DNA of 64,000 nt, from positions 1-64,000 of the forward strand of contig CAYQZV010000006.1 in assembly GCA_964422145.1 (NCBI GenBank), written 5' to 3'. This document shows positions 10,757 to 21,059 of the stretch, one piece after another. Both the position numbers and the translations under genes were made by a program. Source of the DNA: JACNKV01 sp964422145. Its GTDB lineage: Bacteria; Fidelibacterota; Marinisomatia; Marinisomatales; JACNKV01. Position 1 is the first letter of the stretch. Every line of letters starts with the position of its first letter. The notes beneath the pieces were generated by a model. It was given only the letters and a program-made list of their open reading frames with translations. It was not told where the DNA came from and did not search any database.

Positions 10757-12632
10757 AAGTAAAGTGATCATATTGGTTTGCACCCTTTGTGTATTCAATC
10801 AGATATATACTCAATCAGAGGTAGATGAGTTTATCCCGCCGACGGATTCAGGATGGTATAACACCATAGAAACTATCAATTTCCCTGAAATCGGTTTAAG
10901 AGAATTCCTTCAAAGTGTTGCCATTCAAAATAATCTGAATTGTGTGATAGACACAGGTGTAAGAGATCGAGTCTCTCTACATTTAAATAATATGACAGTA
11001 TGGACGTTATTTCAGTATCTAGCAGAAGAGTACAATCTTAAACTTGTTTGGTCCCATGAAATCTTAACTGTGATACCGAACACTCAGGTTTTTGAAGAAA
11101 ATAGGGTGAATGAGCATTTAGAGATTATAGTACATGACACAACTCTTACTATTTTATGTAAAGATTATCCTGTCCAGGATGCTGTGGATTCGCTTGTTAC
11201 CGTTACGGGACAAAATATTTTGATTGATCCATCCATACAAGATCAGATAAATGGACATCTAATAAACGTCCCGATTAGATCGGGGATTAAAACCTTATTG
11301 CGTCACAATCGATTTCAAGTTAAAGAACGGGATGGAATATTTTTTGTAAACCGGTCTTCTTTAGCAGGGAAGCCGGGAGAATCACAATTGGGAGAGCAAT
11401 GGGTTAGTTTTTCTGAAGATGGTACTATATCTCTGGATTTACAAAACGCATCGATAATGGCTGTATTGAAAGAGATTGCTGATCAATCTTCAATTCCAAT
11501 GATCAGTTATTCACAAATCTCTGGAACCATTACAGCTAAAGCTGAAGATTTGGAAGTAGCACAAGCACTTAGCTTGGTATTAAGAAATACAAAAGCAACG
11601 TTCAGATTAAATGAAGGTGTGTATGTGATCGGAGATAAACATATGCAAGGAATGGCCACCCGAGAGTTGGTAGAATTAAAGCACATTAAATCATCTGGGG
11701 TGGAAGAACTATTACCCAATTCACTAAAGCATGATCTGGAAATTAAAGAAGTAAAAGAATTGAATAGTCTGATGCTGATTGGAACCCGAGATATGGTTTC
11801 TGAAGCCAAGTCATTTATAGAAGACATTGATAAATCCACACCGCAGATTATGATAGAAGCTTTAGTAGTAGATTACCAAGTATCAAAAATGAATGAATTC
11901 GAGTTGAAATTGGGACGGGATGAGAATCTAAGCGAAAGCACATATTTTGAGTATTTTCCAACTTTAGAGGGAACAATTAATCGATCCGGGCTGGAAGCTC
12001 AGGCTCAAGTCAGTCTTCCGGAAATGTTTACAAAGAACATCGGAAAACTTCCAGTGGATTTCTATATGCAATTGAAAGCCATGGAACAAGATGGATATGT
12101 AAAAATCAGGAGTAAACCCCATATTGCTACTCTCAATGGACATGAAGCCAGTCTGGTTATTTCAACCACACAATACTATATCTTTGAATCTGAGGTTATT
12201 ATTCCTACAACAGGGCAACCCACCTCTCAGAAAACGCAACGATTTGAAAAAGTTGCTGCTGAAATCAAACTGGAGATTATTCCTTGGGTAAGTACAGACG
12301 GAGAAATTACCGTAGAAATCCATCCAGAATTCTCAACGCCTGTAGGTTCATTTGATCCGAATGTTCCTCCAACCATCAGCTCAAGAATATTAGACTCCAC
12401 CGTTCGTTTAAAAGATGGGGAAACCATCATTTTAGGCGGATTAATACAAACCACGGAGAATGATACGAAAACCAAATTCCCATTATTGGGAAGCCTACCA
12501 TTGGTTGGCAGACTATTCCGATCACACACAGAAGACGAAAGTACGAGCGAACTTGTCATTTACTTAACGCCGCATCTTAATATGCCTGCAGTTGATACCC
12601 CGGAGATTCCAATAAATAATCAGGTGAAATGA
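10743..12632 (+). CDS. gspD: GspD/PilQ-like outer-membrane secretin
   Basis: The outer-membrane gate of a type II secretion/type IV pilus-like system. The GTG at 10743 has a strong AGGAGG six bases upstream, and a Sec signal peptide ends near IYTQS. Three STN/N-type domains follow (LREFLQSVAIQNNLNC; VQDAVDSLVTVTGQNI; IMAVLKEIADQSSI), each closing with a SLVLRNT or ...IFFVN-like strand. A NolW-type domain (VELKHIKSSGVEELLP) comes next. The secretin barrel spans about residues 430-620 (IRSKPHIATLNG, RILDSTVRLKDGETIILGG, FPLLGSLPLVGRLFRS, ELVIYLTPHL). The 629-residue length is normal. No C-terminal pilotin-binding extension is seen. It overlaps gspE and the next gene, indicating a tight operon. 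Confidence 0.94.
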   Translation: MLFNKSKVIILVCTLCVFNQIYTQSEVDEFIPPTDSGWYNTIETINFPEIGLREFLQSVAIQNNLNCVIDTGVRDRVSLHLNNMTVWTLFQYLAEEYNLKLVWSHEILTVIPNTQVFEENRVNEHLEIIVHDTTLTILCKDYPVQDAVDSLVTVTGQNILIDPSIQDQINGHLINVPIRSGIKTLLRHNRFQVKERDGIFFVNRSSLAGKPGESQLGEQWVSFSEDGTISLDLQNASIMAVLKEIADQSSIPMISYSQISGTITAKAEDLEVAQALSLVLRNTKATFRLNEGVYVIGDKHMQGMATRELVELKHIKSSGVEELLPNSLKHDLEIKEVKELNSLMLIGTRDMVSEAKSFIEDIDKSTPQIMIEALVVDYQVSKMNEFELKLGRDENLSESTYFEYFPTLEGTINRSGLEAQAQVSLPEMFTKNIGKLPVDFYMQLKAMEQDGYVKIRSKPHIATLNGHEASLVISTTQYYIFESEVIIPTTGQPTSQKTQRFEKVAAEIKLEIIPWVSTDGEITVEIHPEFSTPVGSFDPNVPPTISSRILDSTVRLKDGETIILGGLIQTTENDTKTKFPLLGSLPLVGRLFRSHTEDESTSELVIYLTPHLNMPAVDTPEIPINNQVK

Positions 12633-13684
12633 ATAATTTATTTACACAGATAATTAATAAAATATTCCCAAAAAGGTTCATCGGATATATATATTATGAT
12701 CATCCGAAATCTCAACTCATCCTATTTGAAAAGCAAGGAATCCGTGAGAACAAAGTATATTCTGAATGTATAGAGAATGAATCTTTGCTTGATCAATTAT
12801 CGCTTAGAGCCAACGCACCCGAACAGGTGCTGCTGGTTATGCTATTTAAAACAAGTGATATCTCAACTACAGAGATTTTTATATCTCCAGGTTTGAAAGA
12901 TGAGGCCATAAGAAGAGAAATCCAACGAGGCTTACCGATTACAAATACGGATGAAGAATATGTACAGTATGAACGTTTGCATCAAGGCGATTTTGAGGAT
13001 ACAATAAAAGTTTCTGTCCTCGATGAGCATATTATACAGAGTTTGGAGGATAGCTTAGGGCAGTATTATGATCGTGTTATCTATATCGGTTCAGGAGAAC
13101 ATTGCAGCTTTGATCAACCCTCAGACAACGCATCCATTGGTTTAACGCTGCCAATGAACCATGTCGACAAAGAGCAGTATTCGGTTTTGAAAAAGCACGA
13201 CAAAGAAGATGGAATGATTCCATGGTTAAGGTTAACAGGTATTGTCTTATGCATTTTATTTATCCTATTGGTAGGATTAACCATAAGAACAGCTGTCTTG
13301 CTAAATGCAGCAGAAATGCAATTTGAGACAAAACAGGTCATGTTTCAAAATGTGGAACAGTTAAAAAAGGAAAACACAAAAACTTTATCTGAATTAAATC
13401 TGTTAAAGAAAGTACAATCCAGAAAATCTACCATAGCTTACCTACTATATCAATTAGAGAAAGCTATTCCAAAGGAAGTTACCTTTACCTCATTAAAGAT
13501 CAATCAACAAAAATCAGGATATCAAACAACGATCACAGGGAATACAACGGCAGAACCTGCATTATATAATATGTTGAAGATCCTGGAAGAAAATCCGGAC
13601 GTTGGTTCAGTACAGTTAGAAAACATCACACGGAATAAAAAAGAATATGCCCAGTTTGTATTAGAGGTATCCTTTTATGAATAA
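12629..13684 (+). CDS. GspL/PilM-PilN-like inner-membrane assembly protein
   Basis: 351 residues: a soluble N-terminal part of about 190 residues, one transmembrane helix at about 198-218 (LTGIVLCILFILLVGL), a coiled coil (about 225-265), and a C-terminal PilN/GspL-like ferredoxin-fold region (KAIPKEVTFTSLKINQQ, then TTAEPALYNMLKILEENP). This is the layout of GspL or of a PilM+PilN fusion, which bridges the cytoplasmic ATPase to the periplasmic platform. No obvious nucleotide-binding motif is visible in the N-terminal half. The ATG overlaps the gspD stop (ATGA) and the gene overlaps the next one by eight bases. Identification rests on topology and position more than on signature motifs. Confidence 0.75.
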   Translation: MNNLFTQIINKIFPKRFIGYIYYDHPKSQLILFEKQGIRENKVYSECIENESLLDQLSLRANAPEQVLLVMLFKTSDISTTEIFISPGLKDEAIRREIQRGLPITNTDEEYVQYERLHQGDFEDTIKVSVLDEHIIQSLEDSLGQYYDRVIYIGSGEHCSFDQPSDNASIGLTLPMNHVDKEQYSVLKKHDKEDGMIPWLRLTGIVLCILFILLVGLTIRTAVLLNAAEMQFETKQVMFQNVEQLKKENTKTLSELNLLKKVQSRKSTIAYLLYQLEKAIPKEVTFTSLKINQQKSGYQTTITGNTTAEPALYNMLKILEENPDVGSVQLENITRNKKEYAQFVLEVSFYE

Positions 13685-14198
13685 ACACATATCATCTTTA
13701 CACCAGTGGATCCTATTTAACATGATCTTTATTATCTTATGTACCAGCATTGGATTTTATTATCAGAATCAAGATTCTATTTTAGATCAGGTCTCAAAGA
13801 AGTTAAAAGTCGTTAGTGACCAGGACGCAACGCTGGATGAATTACAAAAAGAGAACAGACTTTTTAAACAAGAATTATCAGATCTTACCTCCTTACAGAA
13901 TGTGTATGATGAATCCCATGAACGGATCAGCGCATTACATCAATTAGGAAATCAAGTAGGTGTTTCAAATATCCGATTAATCAAACCAGACGAAACAACT
14001 GAATCAGAAGATATCATTTCTGAACAAATTCATATGGAAGTTCAAGGAGAGTATAATGATATCATGCGGTTGATTAATCGAATAGAAACTCAACTTGAAA
14101 GAACGTTTATACACTCAGCAAGTTTTTCTCATGGAAAGAAAAACACATTAGAGTGTGAACTGAAAATTGTGTTTATGAAATCGGTATTCACAGGATGA
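13677..14198 (+). CDS. GspM/PilO-like inner-membrane protein
   Basis: 173 residues: a short cytoplasmic start, one transmembrane segment (about 12-28, WILFNMIFIILCTSIGF), a coiled coil (about 35-75, with LDELQKENRLFKQEL) and a small alpha/beta domain at the C-terminus (IHMEVQGEYNDIMRLINRIE), as in PilO and GspM. It would pair with the preceding GspL/PilN-like protein in the periplasm. It overlaps both neighbours, so it is certainly part of the operon. Family sequence conservation is weak, so the call depends on size, topology and gene order. Confidence 0.72.
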   Translation: MNKHISSLHQWILFNMIFIILCTSIGFYYQNQDSILDQVSKKLKVVSDQDATLDELQKENRLFKQELSDLTSLQNVYDESHERISALHQLGNQVGVSNIRLIKPDETTESEDIISEQIHMEVQGEYNDIMRLINRIETQLERTFIHSASFSHGKKNTLECELKIVFMKSVFTG

Positions 14199-14656
14199 AA
14201 AAACGATTCATTAATACTACGCTGATTGTTTTGGTGGTAACCATATGGGTTTTCACTGGCAGACGATTTATCAAATTCAGTGAAGATGAAATCCCCGAAA
14301 CTGTGGAAGTCATACAAAAGGCATCTAGTCATACGGATCCAATGGATTTAGAAAGATTAAAATTTGTATATAATAAGAGTATCAGAAATCCTTTTGATAC
14401 ATATGAAATATCAACTGCTACTCAAGAAAAACCTGCACACAAACCTGCAAAGAAATTTCTTAAGAATCCGTATAAAAACACTCGATTACAAGGTGTTTTA
14501 TTAAACGGGGCAGAATCAATTGCAATTATATCGCAGGATCAAAATACATACTATCTCCACGTTGGAGATTCATTGAATGGAGGAGAGCTAACGGAAGTGA
14601 AAAATGATTCCGTTATATTCCGTTATCACGACAATTTGTGGAGGGTAAAATTATAA
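14195..14656 (+). CDS. GspC/PilP-like periplasmic linker protein
   Basis: 153 residues with an N-terminal membrane anchor (about 6-22, TTLIVLVVTIWVFTG), a polar Pro/Lys linker, and a small beta domain from about residue 95 (NTRLQGVLLNG, SIAIISQD, LHVGDSLNGGELTEVKNDSVIF). That is the homology-region/PilP fold, which contacts the secretin. It matches the expected position after the GspM-like gene, overlapping it by four bases. No PDZ domain is present, so it is a minimal GspC or a PilP relative. The stop is 42 bases before the ATG of the second Rhs gene, with no terminator seen between them. Confidence 0.72.
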   Translation: MKKRFINTTLIVLVVTIWVFTGRRFIKFSEDEIPETVEVIQKASSHTDPMDLERLKFVYNKSIRNPFDTYEISTATQEKPAHKPAKKFLKNPYKNTRLQGVLLNGAESIAIISQDQNTYYLHVGDSLNGGELTEVKNDSVIFRYHDNLWRVKL

Positions 14657-14698
14657 TTATGAAATATTTCTTAATATATAACAAGAGAGGTGAAAACA

Positions 14699-17600
14699 AT
14701 GATAAAAACATTACTAAAAAACATGATGTTAACATTAATGCTTATTGGACAATCTTTAATAGGACAAGATTATTTAGAAATATTCCCAGAAACAAGCTAT
14801 AACGATAATATATATATTGATCATAAAAAGGAAAATAGTACAACAGTTAACCATGGTGATATAAACATTGATATTTATTCTGGTGATTTATCATACAATT
14901 ATCAAATATTAAAATTACTTGGTCCAGGTGGTAACAGCTTAGAAATTAATTTAAATTATATTCAGTCATTAAAACATACCACTAGAAATGGCAGTGATAT
15001 ACATCATTGGCAAAATGAATTCCCAATTTTACCAATTAGTATGCCGGGATGGTTATTAAGTATTAATGGTATGGCTGCCCAAGTTTTCAACTTTGAAACA
15101 CATATTATGAATAGTGATATTGATAATAATGACGTTGGTGAGAACAATGAAATTTCGTTATTAGTTGATGGATATCACTATGTTAAAGATATTTGGTCAC
15201 ATTTCCAACAGTACCATTTTCTTAAAGGAGATGGGCGCATGTTAATGTTAATCAATAGCAACTTTGAAGAGTTATATGGACAAGGGATTTTACCATCCAC
15301 AGGTTATCTAAAACCATATCTATGTAATGATAAAGTGAAAGGATTTGTATCCGACCAAGGTGATGTTTATTTATATAAGAATGATGGCATGATATATAAA
15401 TATATTGCATCTCAAAATGTAATTTGGGAAGATGCTGGTACAAGTGAACCAGAAATGAGAAAAATATGGTTATTAGATCAAGTTGTTTTCCCATATTCAG
15501 GTTATATACAATTAGAATATGATTCAAATCATCCTTCGGGATATGGTAGGCCATTACTTAGTAGAATAATACCTAATTGGGATGAAGAGAGTATTGTTAC
15601 TTTTACGTATGAGTTTTCCGGAGATAGATTGATTAATACCCGTATTATGTGTGGTGACAATTTTGAATCTGAACATGTCTTACATTTTGAAACTTATCGT
15701 TATGATGAAACGCTTCCTTTAATATCAAGAATTGAATACGGTCTGCAAAACGATCCTGATTACCCCATTGTTAGTTTCAACTACGAAGAGAGTATTGTTC
15801 GAAGTTATCAAAATATTCACGATAATTCTGATAACGGACCAGACAATATTAAGTTTTATTTCAATAATTTAACCAACATTGATAGCTATCCAGGCGGTGT
15901 TAATCAATTTGACTATGTGGATATTGATGAACAAGATTCATGGGGAGTTACAGTATTATACGATAGAGATGTTTTGAACCCCGATGTTGTTGCTTTACCA
16001 GATTTAATTAATAATTATCACTTGCCCAAGTTAAGGTCAAATCAACCATTACAACAGAAAGACCCTTTGTTCGGGGATTATGTAGAATCGCATATCCATG
16101 GAAATCAGAATAGAACATTAACAACTACGACTTATGATTATAATTTTAACAGAAATTATTCTTATGAAGGCATATTTTATCATCATCCTTCTAATGAAAT
16201 CTCAACCATTCTAACAACTCAGTCAAATTTATCAGATGAATTAGTTGTAAAAAAATATTCATTTCAAACTGGTTGTAAGCGTGTTTCAATATTCCCGGAC
16301 GATATAGTCATCTTAGATACTCAGTTTGGAGAGATGGAATTCTTAAGAGGAATATCAACGCTTAATACTATTAACACGGACGTTGAATACTTTGATCAAT
16401 CGATTGAGGGGGAAAACACGGTGCCATTATGGAAAAAAACAATAGAATGGACTGAAGACATATTTTCAAATTCAATGTTAAATGAATATCGTTATTACCT
16501 TAGTAAGCTTCCTAAACGACACATTATTTTAGCTAACGATTGTCAAGCAACAACTGACTTCGAATATATTCTTGGCAGTGATTATTCCATTATACAATAT
16601 ATGAAAAAAGATGCCCTTGGTAATATTTTTTTAAAAAACTATTCACAAAAATTCCCTCTTAGTGAATGGAACCCAGATGCCCCTCCATACCAAACTAATA
16701 TACCTGAGATAGAAATTGTATGGGACTCTAATTCAAATGAGGTAAAATCAATTAGAGAGTGGGAATATGCTATTGTAGACAATGAACATCAAAATAGTGG
16801 TCAAGTATGTTTAATTAAGGATATGGTTTCAATTGAAGAAAATCAACTATCTGATATTCCAACTCTTGTTGAGGTGTTTGGTAGTGAATTACCTGCAAAA
16901 GATGTCTATTTAAAAACTTTTATAATACCAGCACATCAAACAGTAGAATTTCTAGTGTCAGGATTATATAGTGGATCATTTATCCGAATAAATGATGAAT
17001 TATATTTACCTCATATGTATGATACGCCATGGGTAATCGATGTAAATGCAGGAGATGTAATAACTATTTGCGTGAGAAATGGTATTTATCTCAATGACTA
17101 TGATAATAATGGTTATGCCCAATTCACTTTTTATGATGCAATAAATGACAACTGGATTAATAGTGTGGAGACAAGCTATAAATACTGGACCCGAACTACA
17201 ACACCTGATAACCCGTATATGCTTGAAACACGTATCGGAAATTTGATAGAGAAAGGGTATCCAAACGGAAATAAAGAGTTTTATATATATTCGTGGTTTG
17301 ATTACTATGGGCAAATCGAGAACACTGTTTATGGGAAAGAATTACGTACAGACGGGAGCAGTCATATTGTTCAACATTTTTTGAACGAAAGTAATATAGG
17401 TAGATTTCCTATTGCGATTAGTAAAAAGAAAAGTGGAGGAGTTTATGGCCAAATCCAATTTTATGACTATGATGAATATGGAAACACTATTTTTAACTTA
17501 AATGAAAATGGATATATAACTCGAAAAGATTATGATGATACATGGCTTGGAATTTCCAAAATAATTAAACCTTACGATTTCCCAATCAACTACCAAGATA

Positions 17601-20600
17601 CAAGAGGATTTACGGAAAAAATTAATTATTCATCTGATGGATTGGAGGGAATAAAAAAAGAAGTAATTTTGAAACAAGACTCTGATTATTTGAATGATAT
17701 CATCGAAGAAATATATTATGATTTATATGGTCGAATGTTTAAACATGCGTACCCAAGTAATGAAACCGCAAGTATCAGGCATTATAACTCATTTAGTAAT
17801 ATTGTAACTGAAATTGATTATGTTAATAATATTACAAGTTATGAATATGATGGATTGGGGAGGTTGACAGATATTAATTTTACGGATGACTCTCAACGTA
17901 GATTTGAATATTCTATAGAATCAATCATTCCCGAATATCCGATCGAATATACAAATGTTGGTGAATTAATTATAAAGCAATCATATATAAATGAAACCAA
18001 TAAGAAAGTGGTACAATATATAGATGTTTTTAATCAATTAAGACAAGAAGAAAAATACTTAGGCTCTAGCAATGATACTTATACATTGTATAATCGCACA
18101 AGTTATGATTATGATGCAAGTGGTAATGTGATAGCTATTAGACATCCAGATACATCGGAAAGCACTTTCGGATATGATGGGCTAGGTAATATGTTATGGA
18201 GTTTAAACCCTGATAAAGGTTACACTAAATATCGGTATGATAAAAATGGGAATCTCATTTTTGAACAAGATGCTTACCGAAGAGAACAAGTTGATACGGG
18301 GTGGGTATATCACTTATATGATGAATTAGATCGTAAAATAGAATCCGGAATTGCACACATCTCTGGGGAGGAAGAACCAGGAAGTAATTTTCAGAAAACA
18401 GTCAAAGAAACATATTATTATGATGAAGTTGAAAGCAGTAATAGTACGGGAAAGTTGACAAGCATCCTTGACCATGAAAATATGAACTATACACGATATC
18501 ATTATGATGCCAGAGGAAGAATCATTCATGAAGACATTTATCCTGAGGTGAATATTGTTTATCAAATTGCAGAAACAGTTGCTGAAGTTGCTATATGTTT
18601 AGACGATTTAGGGAATCCTATACAAAGGAGTGAAACAATAATCATAAGCCACGATCAAACTATCGTGTGTACAATAGAAGGACTTATCTCTGGACAGACA
18701 AGCGCTGGGATAACAGTGAATGATGAAATTATTCCTATCGTCAATAGCCACCCCGTCTCTAAAGAAGTGTTTGCAGGTGATATAATCGAGATGGTTGTGG
18801 AGAGATTTGAAGAGGATACAGAGGTTTCTGCATCTGTTGTGTATGAAGACGTAACCAATGTTGTAGAAAATATTGAAGGAGCTGCATATTGTATATCCCA
18901 TACATATAATTCAGCGGATAAAACAACAATGATCACATATCCAGACGGCACAGAAATTGAATATGTTTATAACCAATTAGGCCAGCTTGAGTCGATTCCG
19001 GGATACTTAGATGGATTATCGGGACAAGGGATTACATACAACCCAAACGGGTTCTTAACTCATCGTTATTTTGCAAATGGGGCTCACTATACCTATATTC
19101 CAGATGTCAGAAATAGGATTGTTATGATTGATGGGTCGCAAACACATAACATAGATTTGAAATATGAATATTATCTTGATAATAATTTAAAGAATGAGTG
19201 GCGTTTTGTTTCGGGCATTTTTCCCCCTTGGGAAGATGTTCTTTTACCATTTACAATACAGTCAGGAGGATATGTAGAAGAAACAAACGAGGATATCAAA
19301 AACTTGATGAGTATGGAAGAGAATAACCCGTGGTCGGATGAGAACATGATTCAAGTTTTAACTCAATTACCTGAGATATCAATCTTGCAAAGTGAATTAT
19401 TATTAGTGCTGTCTATTGATCCCACACAAAGAACAAAATCTACTTTAGAATCCTCACTTGGAAGTTTAACACCAACCAGTGTAGTTTTAACAAACATTCT
19501 TGCAAATGATGAACAAAGTTTTTACCAAGAAAAAGCCAAAGAGATGTTGTTAAAATCTCCAATAATTGAAGAAGCTGAATTGTTTATACAAAAAACGTAT
19601 TCGATAGATTCTATAGATAGTGTAAGTGCGGTATCTGTTTTATCCTCTGAGGAAATAAGACAAAATGTTAAAAAGCAGATTGTCAGCTTACTTGGGATGA
19701 AACAAGCTCCACCTCCTGAATCAGTTGATGATCAACTCATTACGTTCTTCACTGAAACTGCTTTATTGAATACATCTGCACGAATACAGAGAATTAGTTA
19801 TTGGTTAAAGGAAGCAGATTATACATATGATGAATTACACAGGCTAAGTACGGTTAGCTATTCTCCGATGGCAAGCCCAGGCTCATTATTAGAGTTTAGC
19901 TATGATATTATGGGTAATCGAATAAATAAATTGTTTAATCAATCAGAAACTGTATATCGATATGATGTTGATAAGCCGAATAGATTATTAGGGAACAACG
20001 GACCTGATGGGTCGACGACAGATCATGAATATGATGAAATAGGAAATTTGATTATTGATGGTGAGTCAGGATATATGTATACATATGACTGGAAAAACAG
20101 ATTAAAAACAGTCTCTGGGACTCAATTTGGTGAAATTGTGTATACATATAACACACATGGTCATCGAATAGGTAAACAAGTTGGTAATGAAAAAACACAT
20201 ACAATATTTAACGGAGATAACCCAATTTCAGAGTATGATAATGATTTTGAATTAAAATATCATTATATTTATGATAGTAAAGGTAAAATTGCTAGATGTA
20301 ATTCATTCGGGATGAAAGAATTTTTTCACAACGATTATCTTGGCTCGGTGAGAAGGATATCAGATGGAACAGGCACGTTGATTTGGAGTCGTGATTATTA
20401 CCCATTTGGTGGAACCCGAACTGCTTTAGGGACTAATGAACAAAATACATTTACATATGAAGGAAAAGAAAAGGATTTAGAAACTGACTTATGGTATAAT
20501 ACATCCCGATATTTTAATGACGAAGGAAGATTCACACAAATTGACCCTTTTTGGTGTAAGTACCCAAGTATCAGTCCATATGTACGAGTTGCGAATAATC

Positions 20601-21052
20601 CGTTAAGATTCGTTGATAGAAATGGTCAGGAAGTTGGTGACTGGTGGGATTTTTACGCAAATTATCAAAGAAGCTATGAGATTGGTGAAGAACTACTAGG
20701 TTCACATAAAGGTCATAATGATATAAATGATGCTATGAGACATTCTACTTGGCAAATGAGGACAACACTAGAAACTAATTCATTTACTGCCTGGAGCTCC
20801 GGTATCGCACATGAAATTGAAAATTTGTTGCAAGGTGGGAGTTTAGATGAAACCCTCATGGATCTTAATAATAATGCTGAGGGAAGAGATGCGGCTAATG
20901 AAAATAGAGAGATCAATCCTGATAATTTGGATATATTAGATGAGAACACTAAGGATAAAATTGAGTATGATGGTTTTCAAGAAAAAGATGACCAAGATAA
21001 AAATGAAGATGATCCCGATGAAATTCAAGAACATTATATTGCTTTCTTATAG
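14699..21052 (+). CDS. Giant YD-repeat/Rhs protein 2 with a distinct C-terminal domain
   Basis: About 2117 residues. The ATG at 14699 is preferred to an in-frame GTG at 14690 because AGAGAGG (14684-14690) is well spaced from it and a clean Sec signal peptide follows (ending LIGQ). The protein has an FCB-type YD-repeat N-terminal region, two beta-rich inserts (about 16800-17160 and 18590-18870), YD repeats (YDANGN-like units, e.g. YDYDASGNVIAIRHP), an all-helical insert (about 19270-19800) and the Rhs core (NDYLGSVRRI, TYEGKEKD, RFTQIDP) at about 20330-20620. After NGQEVGD the tip reads NDAMRHSTWQ...AHEIENLL...MDLNNNAEGR, the pattern I associate with the DUF6973 family. The gene directly follows the secretion operon on the same strand. 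A secreted substrate is inferred. Confidence 0.88.
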   Translation: MIKTLLKNMMLTLMLIGQSLIGQDYLEIFPETSYNDNIYIDHKKENSTTVNHGDINIDIYSGDLSYNYQILKLLGPGGNSLEINLNYIQSLKHTTRNGSDIHHWQNEFPILPISMPGWLLSINGMAAQVFNFETHIMNSDIDNNDVGENNEISLLVDGYHYVKDIWSHFQQYHFLKGDGRMLMLINSNFEELYGQGILPSTGYLKPYLCNDKVKGFVSDQGDVYLYKNDGMIYKYIASQNVIWEDAGTSEPEMRKIWLLDQVVFPYSGYIQLEYDSNHPSGYGRPLLSRIIPNWDEESIVTFTYEFSGDRLINTRIMCGDNFESEHVLHFETYRYDETLPLISRIEYGLQNDPDYPIVSFNYEESIVRSYQNIHDNSDNGPDNIKFYFNNLTNIDSYPGGVNQFDYVDIDEQDSWGVTVLYDRDVLNPDVVALPDLINNYHLPKLRSNQPLQQKDPLFGDYVESHIHGNQNRTLTTTTYDYNFNRNYSYEGIFYHHPSNEISTILTTQSNLSDELVVKKYSFQTGCKRVSIFPDDIVILDTQFGEMEFLRGISTLNTINTDVEYFDQSIEGENTVPLWKKTIEWTEDIFSNSMLNEYRYYLSKLPKRHIILANDCQATTDFEYILGSDYSIIQYMKKDALGNIFLKNYSQKFPLSEWNPDAPPYQTNIPEIEIVWDSNSNEVKSIREWEYAIVDNEHQNSGQVCLIKDMVSIEENQLSDIPTLVEVFGSELPAKDVYLKTFIIPAHQTVEFLVSGLYSGSFIRINDELYLPHMYDTPWVIDVNAGDVITICVRNGIYLNDYDNNGYAQFTFYDAINDNWINSVETSYKYWTRTTTPDNPYMLETRIGNLIEKGYPNGNKEFYIYSWFDYYGQIENTVYGKELRTDGSSHIVQHFLNESNIGRFPIAISKKKSGGVYGQIQFYDYDEYGNTIFNLNENGYITRKDYDDTWLGISKIIKPYDFPINYQDTRGFTEKINYSSDGLEGIKKEVILKQDSDYLNDIIEEIYYDLYGRMFKHAYPSNETASIRHYNSFSNIVTEIDYVNNITSYEYDGLGRLTDINFTDDSQRRFEYSIESIIPEYPIEYTNVGELIIKQSYINETNKKVVQYIDVFNQLRQEEKYLGSSNDTYTLYNRTSYDYDASGNVIAIRHPDTSESTFGYDGLGNMLWSLNPDKGYTKYRYDKNGNLIFEQDAYRREQVDTGWVYHLYDELDRKIESGIAHISGEEEPGSNFQKTVKETYYYDEVESSNSTGKLTSILDHENMNYTRYHYDARGRIIHEDIYPEVNIVYQIAETVAEVAICLDDLGNPIQRSETIIISHDQTIVCTIEGLISGQTSAGITVNDEIIPIVNSHPVSKEVFAGDIIEMVVERFEEDTEVSASVVYEDVTNVVENIEGAAYCISHTYNSADKTTMITYPDGTEIEYVYNQLGQLESIPGYLDGLSGQGITYNPNGFLTHRYFANGAHYTYIPDVRNRIVMIDGSQTHNIDLKYEYYLDNNLKNEWRFVSGIFPPWEDVLLPFTIQSGGYVEETNEDIKNLMSMEENNPWSDENMIQVLTQLPEISILQSELLLVLSIDPTQRTKSTLESSLGSLTPTSVVLTNILANDEQSFYQEKAKEMLLKSPIIEEAELFIQKTYSIDSIDSVSAVSVLSSEEIRQNVKKQIVSLLGMKQAPPPESVDDQLITFFTETALLNTSARIQRISYWLKEADYTYDELHRLSTVSYSPMASPGSLLEFSYDIMGNRINKLFNQSETVYRYDVDKPNRLLGNNGPDGSTTDHEYDEIGNLIIDGESGYMYTYDWKNRLKTVSGTQFGEIVYTYNTHGHRIGKQVGNEKTHTIFNGDNPISEYDNDFELKYHYIYDSKGKIARCNSFGMKEFFHNDYLGSVRRISDGTGTLIWSRDYYPFGGTRTALGTNEQNTFTYEGKEKDLETDLWYNTSRYFNDEGRFTQIDPFWCKYPSISPYVRVANNPLRFVDRNGQEVGDWWDFYANYQRSYEIGEELLGSHKGHNDINDAMRHSTWQMRTTLETNSFTAWSSGIAHEIENLLQGGSLDETLMDLNNNAEGRDAANENREINPDNLDILDENTKDKIEYDGFQEKDDQDKNEDDPDEIQEHYIAFL

Positions 21053-21059
21053 AGTGTTA

